Shown: positions 61,794 through 64,000 of the stretch, piece after piece
Layout: every line of letters starts with the position of its first letter
Position numbering within the stretch: the first letter of the stretch is position 1
Assembly: GCF_021390515.1 (NCBI RefSeq)
Contig: NZ_JAJUXI010000005.1
Span: forward strand, 372,001 to 436,000
Direction of reading: 5' to 3'
DNA length: 64,000 nucleotides
DNA from: Dyadobacter sp. CY326
GTDB lineage: Bacteria > Bacteroidota > Bacteroidia > Cytophagales > Spirosomataceae
Program-made: the position numbers and the translations under genes
The notes under the pieces: model-generated
Told to the model about the DNA's origin: nothing
Seen by the model: only the letters and a program-made list of their open reading frames with translations
The model's database searches: none

Positions 61794-61821
61794 GCATTTT
61801 CTTCAAAGCCATAACCGCTGC

Positions 61822-62283
61822 TTACATCAAACCTTTAAAAATATATTGATCGTCATAATCAATCTGATGTTTTTCAAGCAGACCGATATACTCATTTCTG
61901 AAAGTTGTTTTGCAATGATGCCGCTCTTGGTTTTCAATGTATTTGTAAACGCGATCGATGTGAGAGCGGCTATATGAAAAGGTGCCAAAACCACCTTGCC
62001 ATTCGAAGCGATCTGAAAGCAAACCCGAATCATTCACCCACTTGGAGGATTTTGATTTTGCGTTCTTCATGACGTCAGAAACACTAATTGAGGGTTTTAA
62101 AGAAAAGAAGCAATGCACGTGATCCTCCACGCCATTCACGATGATTGTGTCACAACCTGTTTCATTGATGAGGTTGCCGATTACGGCCATTAATTCAGGT
62201 CTCCACTGCTTTTCTATAACGGCTCGCCGAAACTTGACCGCGAACACAGCTTGGATGTACATCTTGGAGTAGGTGTTTGCCAT
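61822..62283 (-). mobile_element. IS200/REP-associated Y1 transposase (TnpA-type)
   Basis: This 153-residue protein is a Y1 HUH transposase: the HUH pair is H55 and H57 (VEDHVHCFFSLKP), with GGFGTFSYSRSHIDRVYKYI and the catalytic tyrosine most likely Y115 (YIENQERHH). It is close to the IS200/IS605 TnpA group and to REP-associated transposases (RAYT). These act on single-stranded DNA at hairpin ends. No TnpB is adjacent. The gene's 5' end faces a 740-bp array of palindromic repeats that starts 130 bp upstream, which fits a RAYT with its REP sequences. Reading frame is intact, so it may be active. Confidence 0.88.
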
Positions 62284-62412
62284 GAATATGTGTGTGTAAA
62301 AGGTGTTTAATTCGCGAAAGTAGTCTTTAATTGCATTATCCCAAAAATGCCAAGAGCAAAAAGCTTAATGGTGATCACAGTTAGCGGAAATTGAGCAGGC
62401 ATATATAAAATC

Positions 62413-62688
62413 GCTGGCTTAACAAAAAAGGCCAGGATTTCAACAAAATGGCCAGGATAAATTCCCTGCTTAACAAAAGGCGAGAGTGAAAGCCCTAGCT
62501 TAACAAAAAGGCTAGGGTAAATGCCCCCTGCTTAAAAAAAAGGCTAGGATAAATACCCCTGCTTAACAAAAGGCTAAGACAAATCCCCCTGCTTAACAAA
62601 GGCCAAGATAAATCACCCTGCTTAATAAAAAGGCTAGGATAAATCCCCTGCTTAACAAAGGCTAGGATAAATCACCCTGCTTAATAAA
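62413..62688. repeat. Tandem array of about ten 28-31 bp imperfect repeats
   Basis: Roughly ten head-to-tail units follow the pattern TTAACAAAAAGGCTAGGATA, then AATCCCCTGC. Units vary by a few bases and in A-run length. They abut directly with no unique spacers, so this is not a CRISPR array. The later units end in a hairpin at the junction with the first composite element. No coding frame is supported. Diverged single units also lie between the composite elements (about 62802-62884 and 62998-63041). Confidence 0.85.
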
Positions 62689-62801
62689 GGCTAGGATAAA
62701 TCCTAGCCCAACAATATCAACCGTGCCTGACGGCACTCGCATTCTACTCCAAACAAGTGCCGTCAGGCACGCACATATCCCAACCGGGATTTTAATCCCG
62801 G
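62689..62801. repeat. Composite palindromic element, copy A
   Basis: This 113-bp unit contains three hairpins. They are GGCTAGGA/TCCTAGCC (62689-62708, TAAA loop), a perfect 15-bp stem GTGCCTGACGGCACT/AGTGCCGTCAGGCAC (62723-62770, 18-nt loop), and CCGGGATT/AATCCCGG (62784-62801). It resembles REP/BIME-type elements and lies beside a Y1 transposase gene. Confidence 0.85.
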
Positions 62802-62884
62802 AATAACAAAAGGCCAGAATCAAACCCTAGCTTAACAATAGGACAGAATCAAAGGTCAGAATAAATGCTCCTGCTCTACAAAAA

Positions 62885-62997
62885 GGCCAGGATAAATCCT
62901 GGCCCAACAATATCAACCTTGCCTGACGGCACTCGCATTCTACTCCAAACAAGTGCCGTCAGGCACGCACATATCCCAACCGGGATTTTAATCCCGG
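62885..62997. repeat. Composite palindromic element, copy B
   Basis: Same 113-bp layout as copy A. The first hairpin is GGCCAGGA/TCCTGGCC, with a compensating change relative to copy A that keeps pairing. The long stem has a changed base at its left end (CTTGCC for CGTGCC). The third hairpin is identical. Compensated changes suggest that hairpin structure is maintained. Confidence 0.85.
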
Positions 62998-63041
62998 GTT
63001 ATAACAAACAGGCCAGAATGAAAGCCCTAACTCAACAAAAA

Positions 63042-63153
63042 GGCCAGGATAAATCCTGGCCCCACACTATCAACCGTGCCTGACGGCACTCGCATCCTAC
63101 TCCTACAAGTGCCGTCAGGCACGCACATATGCCAACCGGGATTTTAATCCCGG
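63042..63153. repeat. Composite palindromic element, copy C
   Basis: This 112-bp copy has the hairpin GGCCAGGA/TCCTGGCC, the perfect 15-bp stem with a shortened loop, and the CCGGGATT/AATCCCGG hairpin. It ends 14 bp from the purL stop. It is the copy nearest to purL and could affect the end of that transcript. Confidence 0.85.
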
Positions 63154-63166
63154 ACTCAGGCTAAAA

Positions 63167-64000
63167 TCACAACGCCTCAATCCACTCGCGAGCGTTAACG
63201 AACGCCTCTATCCAAGGACTAACCTCATCCTTTCTGCCTTCCGGATAATGTGCCCAGTGCCACTGAAATAATGATCTTTCAATATGCGGCATCATAACCA
63301 GATGTCGTCCAGTTTCGTCGCAAAGCATCGCTGTGTTAAAACCTGAACCATTCGGACAAGCTGGATAGGTTTCATACGCATACTTGGCAACAATTTGATA
63401 ACGGTCCTCTGTATGTGGAAACTCAAACCGACCTTCTCCATGTGAAACCCAAACGCCTAATGTGCTCCCTGCCAAGGTCGAAAGCATTACAGATTTGTTC
63501 GGCTGAATAGTTAGCGAAGTGAAAATACTTTCGTGCTTACCGCTGGCATTGTGCAGCATCTTTGGTTTTTGGTCGTGACTGTCATTTATGAGTCCTAGTT
63601 CCACGAACAATTGACATCCATTACAAACTCCCACGGACAATGTGTCCTCGCGCTTAAAGAAGTTTTCAAGTGCGATTTTTGCTTTCTCGTTGTAAAGAAA
63701 CGCACCCGCCCAGCCTTTGGCAGAACCCAGCACATCCGAATTTGAAAACCCTCCTACGGCTCCAATAAATTGGATATCTTCTAACGTCTCCCGACCAGAA
63801 ATCAGGTCGGTCATGTGCACATCTTTGACATCAAAACCAGCTAAATACATTGCATTAGCCAATTCCCGTTCAGAGTTACTGCCTTTTTCACGAAGCACCG
63901 CCGCTTTCGGTCTCGGCTTTGAAGCGTCAACTACTGGCAATTTACCGTCAAATTGCGCAGGGAATTTGTAGCGCAACACATGGTGCTTATAGTTGTCGAA
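63167..64000 (-). CDS. purL: Phosphoribosylformylglycinamidine synthase, C-terminal amidotransferase part (5' end outside window)
   Basis: The frame is open to the right edge, so this is the C-terminal part of the large single-chain PurL. About 277 residues are visible. It covers the glutamine amidotransferase domain: AAVLREKGSNSERELANAMY, DIQFIGAVGGFSNSDVLGSA, the catalytic cysteine in VGVCNGCQLFVELG, VWVSHGEGRFEFPH, and the end PHIERSLFQWHW with the catalytic His and Glu. It supplies ammonia for the fourth step of purine synthesis. The stop is 14 bp from the last palindromic repeat. The N-terminal synthase domains are not in the window. Confidence 0.95.
   Translation of the reverse strand, partial: FDNYKHHVLRYKFPAQFDGKLPVVDASKPRPKAAVLREKGSNSERELANAMYLAGFDVKDVHMTDLISGRETLEDIQFIGAVGGFSNSDVLGSAKGWAGAFLYNEKAKIALENFFKREDTLSVGVCNGCQLFVELGLINDSHDQKPKMLHNASGKHESIFTSLTIQPNKSVMLSTLAGSTLGVWVSHGEGRFEFPHTEDRYQIVAKYAYETYPACPNGSGFNTAMLCDETGRHLVMMPHIERSLFQWHWAHYPEGRKDEVSPWIEAFVNAREWIEAL

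Noticed and set aside
62413..62708. Possible CRISPR array from regularly spaced 28-31 bp repeats
   Set aside because: The units abut directly and differ from each other, no unique spacers exist, and no cas gene is in the window.
62865..63083. 72-codon plus-strand frame in the repeat array
   Set aside because: It runs across two composite palindromic elements and reads repeat sequence, so it is not a gene.
63136..63153. CCGGGATT hairpin as terminator of purL
   Set aside because: No T-run follows on the minus strand. It is better explained as part of the repeated element.

Overview
The window looks like a chromosomal segment from a Bacteroidota member of the order Cytophagales, most like Dyadobacter or Spirosoma. 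The genus is inferred from gene content and protein style, not from a search. Supporting signs are short-tailed lipoproteins with simple LxxC lipoboxes, few Shine-Dalgarno sites, an ECF-type sigma/anti-sigma pair beside a YfbK-type VWA protein, DUF4202, DUF1569 and DUF3037 proteins, LytTR signalling and FtsX-type 800-residue permeases. No rRNA, tRNA or CRISPR array was recognised.

From 1 to about 17.6 kb is a cell-surface polysaccharide region of the Wzx/Wzy type. It has a partial acyltransferase, a Wzx-like flippase, three GT2 transferases (two are tandem paralogues) and a hybrid histidine kinase with REC and Hpt domains. A mostly minus-strand cluster follows in transcription order: a receiver protein, a receiver-like/sugar-phosphate transferase fusion (initiator), a half-size TolC-like protein, a Wzz/Wzc-like ATPase with weak catalytic motifs, a processive-type GT2, a 48-residue membrane peptide, an O-antigen-ligase/polymerase, a GT14 enzyme and a GT4-like enzyme. 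Several of these genes overlap by 1 to 4 bases.

From 18.0 to 22.6 kb there is a sigma factor and its anti-sigma factor (with a TonB-like tail), divergent from a VWA protein across an intergenic region with nested inverted repeats. A DUF4202 gene and a lipoprotein follow. From 22.6 to 35.8 kb is an alpha-glucan/trehalose locus. A TreY-MalQ fusion and a receiver gene lie on the minus strand. Divergent from them, glgE, a treS-maltokinase fusion, glgB and an SDR gene form an apparent operon ended by a perfect hairpin terminator. Together these encode most of the GlgE route linking trehalose, maltose-1-phosphate and branched glucan. TreZ is not in the window.

From 35.9 to 57.5 kb the content is mixed: a LytTR regulator, a HipA-like kinase with a DUF3037 partner, a subtilase, a KilA-N protein, an FtsX-type permease, a LysR regulator, a large c-type cytochrome/beta-propeller protein, an NmrA-like gene with an internal deletion, a Tat-signal aldolase, a degenerate metallopeptidase-like protein, a decayed nucleotidyltransferase pair, KDPG aldolase, a Fpg/Nei glycosylase, a 2OG-Fe(II) oxygenase and a WG-repeat protein.

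From 57.5 to 63.2 kb the region is accessory. A Fic protein fused to a 2H-phosphoesterase domain lies beside a stand-alone paralogue of that 2H domain; this is the best candidate for an undescribed system. A reductase, a lipoprotein and an IS200-type (REP-associated) transposase follow. Next is a 740-bp non-coding array of short tandem repeats and three 113-bp composite palindromic elements. The window ends in the C-terminal part of purL.
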